NCBI GenBank assembly: GCA_000697335.1
Contig: JNEM01010559.1
Span: 1 to 28,667 of the forward strand
DNA from: Conidiobolus incongruus B7586
Taxonomy: Eukaryota; Entomophthoromycota; Entomophthoromycetes; Entomophthorales; Conidiobolaceae
Length of the DNA: 28,667 bases
Direction of reading: 5' to 3'
The notes beneath the pieces are model-generated. The model worked only from the letters and a program-made list of their open reading frames with translations. It was not told where the DNA came from and did not search any database. Every line of letters starts with the position of its first letter. Position 1 is the first letter of the stretch. Both the position numbers and the translations under genes were made by a program. This document shows positions 1 through 10,445 of this stretch, piece after piece.

Positions 1-900
1 AATTCATTATAATTAAGATAATTAAAAATAATAATAAAAATATATTTAAATTTAAACTTAAATATATTAAAATTATAAATAAATATAATAAAAAATATAT
101 TTATAAGTTAATTAATATAAATAAATATATATTATTAATAAATATAATAGATTTTAATTATTTAATTTAGGTTTATTTTATTAAATATTAATTTAGTTAT
201 TAGTAAAAATATAAGGGTTTTGATTTTTATAACTTATTTTTATAGGTAAATATAGTTGAGAGATTATTTTTAAAAGCTTTTAAGAAAGAAATAAATAAAC
301 TACTAGTTTAAACTGAAATTTAAATAAGATTTTTGTTTAAACTTAATTTAACTGGAAATTTAGCTTCAAAATTATTAAGTTTTGTAAAATTAAAAATCCA
401 ACAAAGTTAAGATGATTCTTATGATACTTAAAGATAAATATTTAATATAGATCAGTTTTAAAAAATTTATTATAATAATAATATTTTGAAGTTACCTTTT
501 TAAACTCGCTATTTAGCATAAATTAAATATAATTTTAATAATCAGTAATATGAGTATAACTCAAAAATATTAATAGTAATTTATTTATTTAATATGATAT
601 AACTTCCAAACAAAGGTTTCTAAAATAAAAAAATCTATTCATGGTAAATTTTTTACCTAATATCAATTTACCAATTACCTAATTAAACAAACTCATTTCA
701 AATCTTAAGCTTAACAGTTCTTTCAAGCTAATGATATTCATATCATGACTCTTTTAACTAATATTCAGTACAATATATCCTTCCTATTAACTTATGAAAA
801 AATTTAATATTCTTTTAATAAATCCCCAGATAAAACAGTATCACATTTTTTTTCTACTTCAAAATTCAATAATATTATTAATATAGTTATTAAAATACTA
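1..900. other. AT-rich stretch without a recognisable gene
   Basis: The first 190 bases are almost pure A/T and resemble the AT desert at 4490-5880 in composition. From 190 to 900 G+C rises slightly, but no reading frame of convincing length or composition is present and no RNA gene is seen. Confidence 0.6.
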
Positions 901-918
901 ATTACAATGCCAATTTAG

Positions 919-1257
919 TGTTTCAGGCCTAGTTTACTTATATTACTTCTCTTACGCTGCAACATTCTTGTTTATCACAAATCTACTACATCCCTATCAT
1001 TTGAACTAAATTTGTATCAACCAACCTATTTTGTAATTAGTATTACCTCTCCTCCTAATAATATCTTATCATCGATGGTTGTGAACGATGGATGCTATCA
1101 TTTCTTGTTTCCCTATCAAAGAAAATAGTGATATCAGCATAATAAATCTAAGAGTTACAACTGATGGTCTTTAAGGTATATTCATTTGCTTCTGATATTA
1201 CTTAGATACCATTCTCATCTCACTTGCTACCCTGATGTGTTTAGAATATGAGTTATC
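919..1257 (+). pseudogene. Possible decayed membrane-protein gene (receptor-like?)
   Basis: G+C is clearly above the flanks. One plus frame is open for 69 codons from 919 to 1125, without a start codon until late. Another plus frame over 1147-1257 reads as a hydrophobic helix with the core DTILISLATLMCLEYELS, interrupted by stops. The hydrophobic run followed by a Tyr-containing end loosely recalls TM3 of rhodopsin-like receptors. It does not belong to the family of the main array, because it lacks the FFAGGATFCSIWFLAIVS core. I do not recognise a specific family. It could also be an exon of an unpredicted gene or a decayed mobile element. Confidence 0.28.
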
Positions 1258-1799
1258 CTAAGTATGATGTGTCTATTTATTGACAAAATTTTGAATTTAA
1301 CTGAAACAGATATTTTAAAGTTCAAAGTGAGAAAAGGAACTTTGATAATCATTAAAGTAAAATATAGATATTAGTCATATATATCAATATTGGGATTATA
1401 AATACTCATATTACAGTTTGAGTAATTATATACTCTATATTAAAACGAAAAAAAAATAAAAAATTTAATTATATATGATGATATGTAGATATTCAAAAAG
1501 TAATATATTATTACATTCACTCACCCTAAATTAATCATAAGTTATTTGATATATATATATATATTTAGCACAAATAAAATTTTTAGTTTGTTCACTTTTT
1601 TATTATATACTACTCAAAAAAATTCATTTGAAAATATTTTATTTACTGAGTCAGATAAAAAAAATATTCTATTTTAAGCATTGCAGCAGGACTTCTAAAA
1701 TTTATATATATAATACTATATTATCTATAACAAATTTATTTTATGAGATATTCTTTATTAAAATAAATTTACTAATTTTTAAAAGGGTGAATTTTATAT
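1258..1799. other. AT-rich intergenic stretch with a short (AT)n run
   Basis: No supported gene. A simple AT dinucleotide run lies at about 1549-1565. The short open frame over 1628-1813 on the plus strand is AT-driven, has no protein-like composition, and overlaps the 3' end of the minus-strand gene. Confidence 0.6.
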
Positions 1800-2246
1800 T
1801 TACAATGCAATAAAATTTGATGTTGTCAAATTCTTCAATTTTTCCTCAGCCATAATAATACGGGATTGAAGATCTTGCAACTTAGATTGAGATACAATAT
1901 GTCTAACAATATCATCATTTGTAACTGATTCATTCAACCTCACATTACACTTGACAATTAGGGTTAATACTTGGTCAACCGATTGATAGAATCTATCTCG
2001 ATATAGTTCTAAATCCGGTGATTTCAGTTGATATTCTGTCAATTCAGATTGTATTGAAGTGAGTAATTCTAATATAGAATCCAAAGCATCTAATACTATA
2101 TCAAACTCACCATAGTTACTCAATTGAGTATTAGTTTTAATACATAAATCTCCTATATCATTAAACTCATGATCAATTCGTTTACATATTGTATTCTGGT
2201 TAAACGACTCTTTAATTTCCTGTTCTTTGGAATGGTTGCAACTCAT
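1800..2246 (-). CDS. Small all-helical protein, possibly BORCS6-like
   Basis: Complete 148-residue reading frame, markedly richer in G+C than its flanks. It is acidic and almost entirely helical in appearance. Probable helices are residues 47-72 (LDALDSILELL core), 79-105 and 111-141, the last with coiled-coil-like spacing (LQDLQSRI, AEEKLKNL). There is no signal peptide or membrane segment. The stretch 82-107 (YRD, then VD, then LTLIVKC, then LNESV) resembles the C-terminal helical part of the lysosome-positioning BORC subunit 6 (DUF2365: Y-K-D, V-D, ARCEEL). This is pattern resemblance by eye only, so function should be held as unknown. The frame stays open for several codons upstream of the chosen Met, so a 5' exon cannot be excluded. 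It is unrelated to the receptors next to it. Confidence 0.72.
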   Translation of the reverse strand: MSCNHSKEQEIKESFNQNTICKRIDHEFNDIGDLCIKTNTQLSNYGEFDIVLDALDSILELLTSIQSELTEYQLKSPDLELYRDRFYQSVDQVLTLIVKCNVRLNESVTNDDIVRHIVSQSKLQDLQSRIIMAEEKLKNLTTSNFIAL

Positions 2247-2646
2247 TAATATATTGAATATGTAATTATTCTTTGAAAAATAAGAAATAATAAGAATAAG
2301 TATTAAATTTTTTAAAATAAGGAAAGATTGTAATTATATATTGATATATTATTTCATTAAGGTTACTTAATATCATAATGAACTTTCATAATTTTCCAAA
2401 CTTTAGTCATTTTTTGATATTTGAAACATTATTTGAATGAAACTAAAATGATATCAGTGATGGTTTTATTATATAATTTTTAAATCACTTTCTAATAAAT
2501 GTTATTGTAAAATTACATCAATATTGACAAAAGTATAAATAATTAATTAATGATATTTCCTATGTTAGTTTTATTTTTTAATCATTTGATTATATGATTC
2601 CCACTTCTCCAACTATAACCCAATTATTACAATTTGATTCTAAATT
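2247..2646. other. Upstream intergenic stretch of the 1800-2246 gene
   Basis: AT-rich sequence with no supported gene. It should contain the promoter of the minus-strand gene ending at 2246, but no box can be singled out against the A/T background. Confidence 0.5.
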
Positions 2647-2787
2647 CTAGAGATACCTCTCAAAGCCAGGGTAATGGAGATCTGGATAATTCAAGTAATG
2701 TATTTGAGTTATAGTAACACCCATAATAGTCTTAACCATTTCACTTGAATCCAACAGGCTAAATCTCTTGATACTAACTTTTGACAT
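2647..2787 (-). CDS. Short protein-like ORF, possibly a gene fragment
   Basis: A 46-codon minus-strand frame with a Met start (MSKVSIKRFSLLDSSEM at its beginning, YPDLHYPGFERYL at its end). Its amino-acid mix is balanced, unlike the Lys/Asn/Ile/Phe-rich chance frames around it, and its G+C is raised. The same frame shows further protein-like sequence upstream, to about 2855, but interrupted. It is best read as a fragment of a decayed gene or one exon of a spliced gene. No family is recognised. Confidence 0.3.
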   Translation of the reverse strand: MSKVSIKRFSLLDSSEMVKTIMGVTITQIHYLNYPDLHYPGFERYL

Positions 2788-2859
2788 AGCTTAAGCTGAT
2801 TATAATAAATGGGAAAATTGATTCAGTGCCTTAGCTCCTTTAGATAAATAGTAATAGAC

Positions 2860-4480
2860 TCATTATCTTTTTTATAAAACTTTTATTCATTGATAACTTT
2901 TTAGTTTTAATAGAATTCAATTTTATTATTAAGAAACTAAGCAAAATGCAATCAAGTTTCTCATTGGAATGATTATCAAAATTAATTAATATATAAAAAA
3001 CAAAAGTAATTTAGTGTAAAAGGTTTTCTATACAAATCAAAGAAGAATAATTTGATAAAATCAATTGGCAATAGTTATTCAATATGATATAAGAGCAATT
3101 CCTCATAATAATTCTCTTAGTTATTCAAATTGATATTAATCAAATATTTTTATTTAATATGATTGAATTATCAATTTATATATTATATTTAACTGAGACA
3201 AAAATATGTTTTACGAATATTGAATATTAATGAAGGCTAATGCTAAAAAATCATTATATAACAGATAGTCACTAATTTATGAGTTTTTTTTTTATATTTT
3301 ATTGTTTATACAATACAAACAAAATGAAAGATTTTTTCTGACACAAGTTGAGATTTTGTGAGCAATTAGTTTACTATAACAAGACAAATAAAATAATTGA
3401 AAAATACTTTTATAGCAGTTATTTACTATATTAGGAAAACTACAATTAGATATATGTTGGAATTTTGTCCTTACTGACATTTTATTTTGAAATTTAGCTA
3501 TTCCTATTGGCTAGTGATTATTGATTTCTTTTTTTAAACCTAAAAATCTGTTGTAGTAAATTTAAAATAATGAATTATTAAATAAATTGGAGCAAAATAT
3601 ACTAACTGAGAAATTTTAAAGAAGGTATAAAATTTCTATGAATTCTAAGTATATTATTGTCAATTATTTTAATTAAAGTCATTAATGGGTTTGACAGATC
3701 TTTTACTTTATCAAGAGACACAATTGATTTATAATTGAAATGAAAATTTTACTGTTTAATAATTGATTCAACTTAGATTTAAACTTAATATATTTATTGT
3801 AATATTGCTTAAAAATTAAGTTATCAATAAAATTATATAAAAATATTGATGATGCTAATAGTAAATATTTAGTATTTAAGTGAATTAATAGTTTTAGTGC
3901 TAAGAATAAATAACATTAATGATATTAACAACAAAATATTATATTATATGTTTTATATTGAAAATCACAAATTAATATTATAATATATTAAATTAAATCA
4001 ATTAATATTTACACTATGATAAATAATACTAAATAATTATGATTTCAGATTGATTGAAGCTTCAAAGTTATTTATACTTGGTTAACACTTATTATTTAGT
4101 GTTGAAGTAATTCCTTTTTCTAATTTTATTATTTTGCATTCACAAATATCAGATATATTATAACCAGTTTGGTTTTTTAATTACTTGATGTTACCACTTA
4201 CCTGAATTAATTTTAGGCTTAGCAAGATAATACTAAATAATAAATTAATTTTAAATTTGCCTAAACCCTCAATTTATAATATCTAATATCTTGTTTTTTA
4301 TTAACATAAATAAAACCTATATATTCTAGTAAAATTTTACAATGGTATAAATTAGTAAAAATAAGTAGTTAAACTTTATCTAGATAAAATCAAAGCTTAT
4401 TATTCTTTTTTAAGTAATTAGAGCTATTTCAACAGATTTAAATGATAGTATATATCAACACCAGAAGGAGTTTTTTATTT
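2860..4480. other. Long AT-rich intergenic region
   Basis: No supported gene, RNA gene or mobile element. A 62-codon minus-strand frame at 3292-3480 is not convincing. A short inverted pair (TTTAGGC at about 4213 and GCCTAAA at about 4258) brackets some 40 bases of A/T. It could fold but has no known meaning. Confidence 0.55.
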
Positions 4481-4489
4481 AGAAACTTA

Positions 4490-5880
4490 CTAAATTAATT
4501 AAAATTTTTTTATTACTTTAGTATTTAGTGTATTTTTAATTTAATTAAAAAAGAATTTATTACCTTAAATTTAAAAAAATAAGATATTTTTTAATTTCTG
4601 ATTTTTTAAACATATTATTAATTTGAAATAAATAAATATATATAAAGTTAATAGGAAATTATATATTTTTAATATATATATATATATATATAATAATAAT
4701 AATTTTTTTCATTAAAAAATTAACTTTTTAAAATTAGCTATTTAATTTAATTATACTTAAATTAAATAATAATCATCAAAAGTTTTTTATTTTAGTATTA
4801 TTAAAACTTAACTATAAACTTTTTAAAATAATTTAAAATTTATAAATAACTTTTTATAATAAAATATTATTTAAATTAACAATTTATTACTAGGTAAATT
4901 ATTTTAAAATTAAAAAAAAATTATTTAAAACTTATTAAAATTTAAAAAACTAACTTTAACTATTACTTTTTAATTATTAATAGAGTAAAAAAATATATTA
5001 AAAAATACTTTTTTATTTTAGTTAAAAAATTATTTAAACACTTTAATATTAGTTTTATAAGTATTTTATATATATTATAGTTTAAACTCAAATTAATAAA
5101 TAAAAATATAAAATAAATACTTTATAATTTAATTAAAACTTAAATAAAATACAAGTAGTTATTATTAAACAAAACTTATTAAAATATTATTAAAAGCTTA
5201 AACTTTTATAATAAATAATTACAATTGATGAATTTTAAATCTTTATATATAATCTTTTACTAAAACACAAATTAAAATGTTAAATTAAGTTAAATTAACT
5301 TTTTTTACAAATTTTTTTAAATAAATATTTTGTTAATAAGTAAATATTAATTATTATAATAAATTATAATAGTATATATTATTCTTATTTAGTATTTAAA
5401 AGAAAATTAATTAATAGTAAATTTTATATTGTTTTTTTAAATAAAAATATTTTTAATTGGTGTTCTTAATATAATTTAAGAAAATTTATTATTTTACATA
5501 ATAATTATAAAATTCATAAATCTAAAACTGTAAAAAACTTTCTAATTAAAAATAACTAGAAAAAACTACTATATCTAGTATATTCTTTAGATTATAACCT
5601 ATATAATTATAATTGCTTTAAGTAATTAAAAAACTAGTTTACAAGAAAAAAAATTTCTACAGGAAAATTTAATTGGTTTATAAAACATTAAATTTTAGTT
5701 TTTAATAAAAAAACTATTTTTTAGATGTTAGATCTTTGCTAAAAATATAGTAAAAAGTTATTAATAATAAAAGAAACTATTAAATTTATATTATATATTT
5801 ATTTTTATATATTATATATTAAAATATTTATTTATTTTCAATTGCAAAAAATTCCCATTATTAAAAATACAGAGTAATAT
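4490..5880. repeat. AT desert, part of a dispersed repeat
   Basis: Lines sampled by eye here have about 4-5 G or C in 60 bases (about 8%), far below the rest of the window. Repeated words such as AAACTTA and TTAAAA recur throughout, and there is no reading frame. The stretch at about 4710-4810 aligns with 28541-28640, including the mixed-base word ATCATCAWAAGTT, which suggests two copies of a decayed dispersed element. The family cannot be named. Low-complexity convergence is a real alternative. Confidence 0.45.
4671..4702. repeat. (AT)n followed by (TAA)n microsatellite
   Basis: About 22 bases of alternating A and T run directly into a short TAA repeat, inside the AT desert. Confidence 0.85.
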
Positions 5881-5892
5881 TATTAATAATTG

Positions 5893-5907
5893 TTACACTT
5901 TGTGTAA
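5893..5907. other. Short perfect hairpin at the edge of the AT desert
   Basis: TTACAC and GTGTAA are perfect reverse complements separated by TTT. It lies just where the AT desert ends and normal composition resumes, so it may be part of an element end. It may equally be chance. Confidence 0.35.
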
Positions 5908-7000
5908 TTAATTTTGAAGTTTAGTTTTTATAATTCAAAAAACTTGATTTTTGTCAAATTGATCCAATAGTATTAAGGATTTAAAATTATTATTCCTGAT
6001 TTTATAATTTTAATTATAGAAACTTGTGTTTATCTTATAAGTGATGGGATATTAAAAAATCTAAATAAAGAACTTGACTAAATAGAAAAAATTTATTAAT
6101 CAATATTCTGTTCTAAGTATTATCATGTTCCTTTTAATATATATTTTTGAAAATATATTATTTAAACTATTCCCATTTTTCCCTCACAATCATCCGATTG
6201 CATAAATACATAACAATTTGGAAAATAGTATTAACTGATTTGGGAAGAGCATACTAAATTTTATGTCCCATTGTTTGTGCATATATAATAAATAAATTGT
6301 CAATCGTTTAAATTTTTTCAAAAGATTCCAAAAATATTAACTAAAAATTTTAATAAGTAAAATTATTGAAAATCCAAAAAATTTTAATAACAAATTGGTA
6401 TATACAAAAATACTAATATTTCAAAGATCTAGAATTGAAAATATTAATTTAGTTCTAATATATGACTTGATCCTTATTATAATTAGTAAATTTTATTATA
6501 TTCAGATGACTAAATTTGGAATTTGATAATTCTTGAATATTTGATACACACCAAATTAAGAGATAACAATTAATAAATGTTCTTATTTGGCTGTCTTTCT
6601 GATATGATTAATTCTTAAAATGGAAATTTATAAATTACATCATAGGGCTGCGTATCCACTATTATACTTAGAATATTTTTTGGGTAATTAATTTTATGAA
6701 CTTATAAAAAATATATGAACTAGTTTTAATTAAAGGATTAAAGATTTCATTCTTTGATTTTCAGATTGTAAGTTTGAATAGTAAAGTATTTGAATTGAAC
6801 AATGCTATTTCTTTCATTCCACTATTTCAGTTTATTATTGATCTTTAAGTCCCAGATCTTTCATCATTGAGGAGAAATCATTAAATAAATCTAGAAAACT
6901 GTTTAAAAATAGAGGATAGTGTTTAATTGCATATCATATTAGGAATGTAACTTGAAATGCGGTGTTTGGATGAGATAGTAAATTAAGATCTATCTGTAGT
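5908..7000. other. Intergenic region downstream of receptor gene 1
   Basis: No supported gene. G+C rises slightly towards 6840-7000, next to the 3' flank of receptor gene 1, but no open frame of useful length is present. Confidence 0.5.
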
Positions 7001-7068
7001 ATTTTGAGATTTCAATATGTCTAAAGATAAATGTAACAGTTGTAGTTGGATTTTCAGGTTATATTAGA

Positions 7069-7074
7069 TTTATT
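7069..7074 (-). terminator. Putative poly(A) signal of receptor gene 1
   Basis: AATAAA on the minus strand, 54 bases past the stop codon. The surrounding 3' flank (about 7020-7127) aligns with the flank of receptor gene 3, where an AATAAA sits at the matching place. In such AT-rich DNA the hexamer alone means little. The shared position is the support. Confidence 0.35.
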
Positions 7075-7127
7075 CAAATAAATATACAGGGAAAAGACTA
7101 AATATGACCATTGTTCTAGTTTTTATA

Positions 7128-8018
7128 TTAACGGTAAAGAAATAATTCATAAAACCGAGCTCCCACCTCCTTATTAATTAATAGTAACAAAAGAGAATTG
7201 ACCAGGGGATTAGAATTGATTAAAGCTGTAGCCACCACATCATCAATTAGAGATCTTTTTTGCATTGCAATAAGTTCATATAATTCCAAGTATGTTTCGA
7301 AACTATTCGTAAGAAGATAAAACGCTACAATACCGAAGATTTTTAAAAACGCAAGCGAAATAGCTCGATTGAATTCTCTAGATTGTTCAGGATAGGCTAA
7401 CTTGGCGTTCCTTTTAACCTTTAAAGTCACTAATGAAATTGATATATATGAAAATATGACGGTCACGATAGATGCACAATTGAGAATGCAAACCATATAA
7501 AATATTATTTTCCCTTCTGGAAGTTCTGAAGATACAAAACAATATATCCCTAGCTCATTGGGATGAATTGAGTCGTGAATAGCGGAATAAATACCTACAC
7601 CAAAGTAAAATACTACTACACAGGTCATAAGCGTGTACCATACCACATTAGATACACGCCTTTCCAAAACGATATGAGTATATCGTTCAAAGCTAACAAT
7701 TGCAAGGAACCAAATAGAACAGAATGTGGCACCTCCAGCGAAGAAATGAGCGAATTTGCAGAATAAAGGATGCTGAAATAGAAAATCATGTTGAATCAAC
7801 GTTGAAATAGATTCGATTACCAGCGTCAAGCAAGTGCAAAAATCTACAAACAATACAATTAAAACCAGACGGATATTTGTTGTTTTATTATTTCTCAAAA
7901 TGGGTTTGATGGATATAAATATCAAAGCTATAATTGGCATCCCTAACAGTCCTATTATTAAGTTAACCAGACTTAATATAAGATTGTACAATAAATGTGA
8001 TTCAGCTTCAGAATCCAT
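7128..8018 (-). CDS. Family A (rhodopsin-like) GPCR, array copy 1
   Basis: Intronless 296-residue receptor predicted in the plasma membrane, where it would couple an unknown ligand to heterotrimeric G proteins. Seven hydrophobic segments lie at about 10-38, 48-75, 85-113, 126-147, 168-200, 217-247 and 258-282, followed by a helix 8 (NKEVGARFYE). Family A landmarks are D59 (2.50), C87 (3.25), S101 (3.39), E111-R112-Y113 (the DRY site, exactly 25 residues after C87), W127 (4.50), C160 in ECL2, Y191 (5.58), E215-F-N-R at the start of TM6, and N270-P271. The TM1 Asn, TM5 Pro, CWxP and Tyr7.53 (here N274) are missing. The start ATG lies in AAAATGGA context, as in the sister genes. Past the TAA, the same frame still reads NNGHI, matching the tail of copy 3, so this gene has a shortened or unextended tail. 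The ligand is unknown. Confidence 0.93.
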   Translation of the reverse strand: MDSEAESHLLYNLILSLVNLIIGLLGMPIIALIFISIKPILRNNKTTNIRLVLIVLFVDFCTCLTLVIESISTLIQHDFLFQHPLFCKFAHFFAGGATFCSIWFLAIVSFERYTHIVLERRVSNVVWYTLMTCVVVFYFGVGIYSAIHDSIHPNELGIYCFVSSELPEGKIIFYMVCILNCASIVTVIFSYISISLVTLKVKRNAKLAYPEQSREFNRAISLAFLKIFGIVAFYLLTNSFETYLELYELIAMQKRSLIDDVVATALINSNPLVNSLLLLLINKEVGARFYELFLYR

Positions 8019-8100
8019 TTTCCCTATTATTAAAACGATTAATCTAAATGAAAAAAAAATACAATTTTTATAAGTAAAGAATAATGAAAAATATCCAATA

Positions 8101-8226
8101 TATTTATATGAAAAATTTGTAATACAAGAAATTTTCTATGTTCCGAAATTAATGCAAGATAATAATTATGATTGGTTTTTAAGATCATTTGGCAAAAATT
8201 AAATCATCAAACATTTTTGCCTCAAA
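8101..8226 (-). promoter_or_regulatory. Proximal promoter of receptor gene 1
   Basis: Minus-strand order towards the gene: TTTGAGGC at 8219-8226, TTTTTGCCAA at about 8189-8198, a CCAAT box AAACCAATCA at 8169-8178, and a TATA box TATAAATA at 8101-8108, 83-90 bases before the ATG. The same boxes recur at closely similar distances before the sister genes. CCAATCA is the site of the HAP/NF-Y complex, and TATAAATA is a standard core promoter. Activity is inferred from conservation between copies. Confidence 0.5.
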
Positions 8227-8505
8227 TCATTATCTCCTCTGTAGAAACCTTTTGTTTAATAAATTAATCGTGTAGATATTCGAAATATATAATATTATAT
8301 AATGCTAATATTAATGTTTTAATATATCAATAAAACTAATTACTATATATTTTTTTCAAATATATTATACAGGGTAAATTTGATTATATCTACATTTTGT
8401 TCCATTCTTAGTGCTTTTTATATTCTAATTTTCAAAAAAAATTGAATTTAATTAAAATATTCACCACATTTGCAATTTAACGAGGCTTTTTAAGGCTGCA
8501 AGAGG

Positions 8506-8511
8506 CATGTG
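8506..8511. promoter_or_regulatory. Conserved E-box upstream of receptor gene 1
   Basis: CATGTG, 488-493 bases before the start codon, in a block (CATGTGATATAATCTTGAT) that aligns with one upstream of gene 3 (CATGTGATGTTATCTTGAT). Gene 4 has CACGTGATGTTTTGAT at the matching place. CANNTG hexamers are bHLH-factor sites, and their use here is inferred. Confidence 0.4.
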
Positions 8512-8619
8512 ATATAATCTTGATTGCTTGATACAACTTTAAATTTGGTGGTTTGTTGTCACATTTTACGTTTATTTTCATAAACGAATTATTTTCCATA
8601 GCCTTGGAATGAACAATTT

Positions 8620-10090
8620 AAAAAAAATAAGGATAACTTTATTTTAATGCATAATTTATAAACATTCGGATGTTCATATTTTTAGAAATTGACATATTTA
8701 CAAATTTATAAATTTTAATTAATAAGTTTCAATTTACAAATTTATAAAATTTATAAATATATAAGCAAATTAATATTTTTTTTTATTTATTTCTATCAAT
8801 TATTAACTATCTTGCATTCAAAACTTGGATTAGATGATTAAGAGTGTGTCATTTAGAATAACTCATTAATAAGTATTATAATATTTATATAATTGATAAT
8901 ATGATTGAATAAAATATAAAAAAATTTTATTATATACCGCAGTCTTTTAAGTATAGATTTTGTTTTATTGAGAATTATACTTATATATATGAATTTAATT
9001 TAAATTTTATTTTTAAAGTATTTCTTCATTAATAGTAAAAATGTTTTAATATATAACAATTTAAACGAAAATATATATCTCATGATAAGGTTTAATCATT
9101 TTATCCAATGTATTGTCAACAAAAAGTTCATTAATTCAAATCATGAGAGGTTGACTTGTTTAAAATATCGAATCATTATTAATTCGAATCTAGAATTTTT
9201 CTGAAATAATAATGCAGTTTATTAACAAGTTGAATTCATAATCAACCCCGATTTTAATACTACTTAATTAAATTATTGGAATAATTAAATGATTTATTTT
9301 GATATGATAATTGTAAAATTAATATTAGCTAATCTTTAAAAGATAAAAATTGACTAATATGGTTAGTTATTTTAAACAAATATTTTTAAATTTTTGAGTT
9401 ATATTAAAATAGAAACAAAAGCGGCAAATGATATATTAATTATAATATTAATATGTATTATTTTCGCTAAAATTGAAAGAATAGATATTTATCAACTTGA
9501 ATTTCAAGAAATCAAATTACAAATTCATTCATATATTAGTAAAAAATATTATACTGTACTATTTAAAATATTTTATATAATGAAGCTCAAAAATATATAT
9601 TAATGATTATGTAATAATTATTTTAAGAATGAGTCCTACTAAATCAAATGTATATTCTTAGATAATGGAAACCATAAATATTGCCTTATACTATGATTTT
9701 TAAGATTCAATTAATATAAATAATTAGTATAGATAGTGGTATTATAGTGATTATGCTCTAACCTTGTAATATGTATACTATCAATTATATATTTATTCCA
9801 AATCGAATTTTCATATAACAAATGTAACATTTTAAATACTCCTTTTGCTATTCAATTCGTGAATTTTTATGGCTTTGTCTGTAGTTTCTGCATATATATA
9901 TAGCTTAGTTGTATACTAAAATAATTTTTTTATTTATAAATTGAATTTTTTTTTGCAATATATCTCACAATTGAAATCAAAATATAAATAAATCATTGAA
10001 TTCGCACTTTGTAAAATGCTGCTTTAAATTATTCAAAATTAAATTATCTATGATATTAACTATTTTGATGAATGGTTTGAATAAAATAAC
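8620..10090. other. AT-rich spacer between receptor genes 1 and 2
   Basis: No supported gene. The open frame at 9394-9603 is Ile/Lys/Tyr-rich and AT-driven. Confidence 0.55.
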
Positions 10091-10094
10091 CTTA

Positions 10095-10445
10095 CTCCTT
10101 ATTAGAGATATTTGGGCATATTAACACGTCTTGGGAAAGCCGTGTCCAGAGTAGTTTAAGTAAAAGAGAGAGATCTGAGGAATTGCAGGAAAGCGTTAGG
10201 GATATAGGGGGTTTATTGGTTTATGTCATATAGCTGAGAGGACCCAGATCAAACTCTTCTTGTTGAGGATAGCTCTAATTCCGGGTTCTATATAGAGTGA
10301 GTCGAGTAAGGTGATTTGTGAGATTCTCCGGTGACTTGCATCATCGGCAAATTTAAAGATAGAGCAGGAACAGATGGTATGCAAGGGGGAAATGACTTTA
10401 AAATTAGGTTGAAGTGGGAATACTTGGGTAGAAAGGAATCACATG
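10095..10445. other. Isolated GC-rich island of unknown nature
   Basis: About 350 bases at roughly 42% G+C with fairly sharp edges, in DNA of about 20%. This exceeds even the receptor coding regions. It is purine-rich on the plus strand. Short protein-like open stretches exist on both strands: plus at about 10090-10230 and 10330-10450, minus over 10229-10438. The minus frame contains KFADD, similar to the catalytic box of LINE reverse transcriptases but in poor context. Short stems are possible, such as ACACG at 10124-10128 with CGTGT at 10141-10145. Candidates are a structured non-coding RNA, a decayed transposon fragment, or the remnant of a host gene. None can be chosen by eye. Confidence 0.4.

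Noticed and set aside
7575-8073. Plus-strand frames opposite receptor gene 1, with similar ones opposite genes 2 and 4
   Set aside because: They are antisense to well-supported coding sequence and their translations show no protein-like features.
9394-9603. 69-codon plus-strand frame
   Set aside because: Dominated by Ile, Lys, Tyr and Leu codons built from A and T, as expected of chance in this composition.
10190-10215. CCCTAAC on the minus strand of the GC-rich island as a telomerase RNA template
   Set aside because: Only seven bases match a TTAGGG repeat, and the flanking bases break the pattern. A template normally covers about one and a half repeats.
10229-10438. LINE reverse transcriptase call from KFADD
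   Set aside because: A five-residue match in a 70-codon frame without the usual flanking motifs. The plus strand is just as protein-like. Kept only as a possibility in the island entry.
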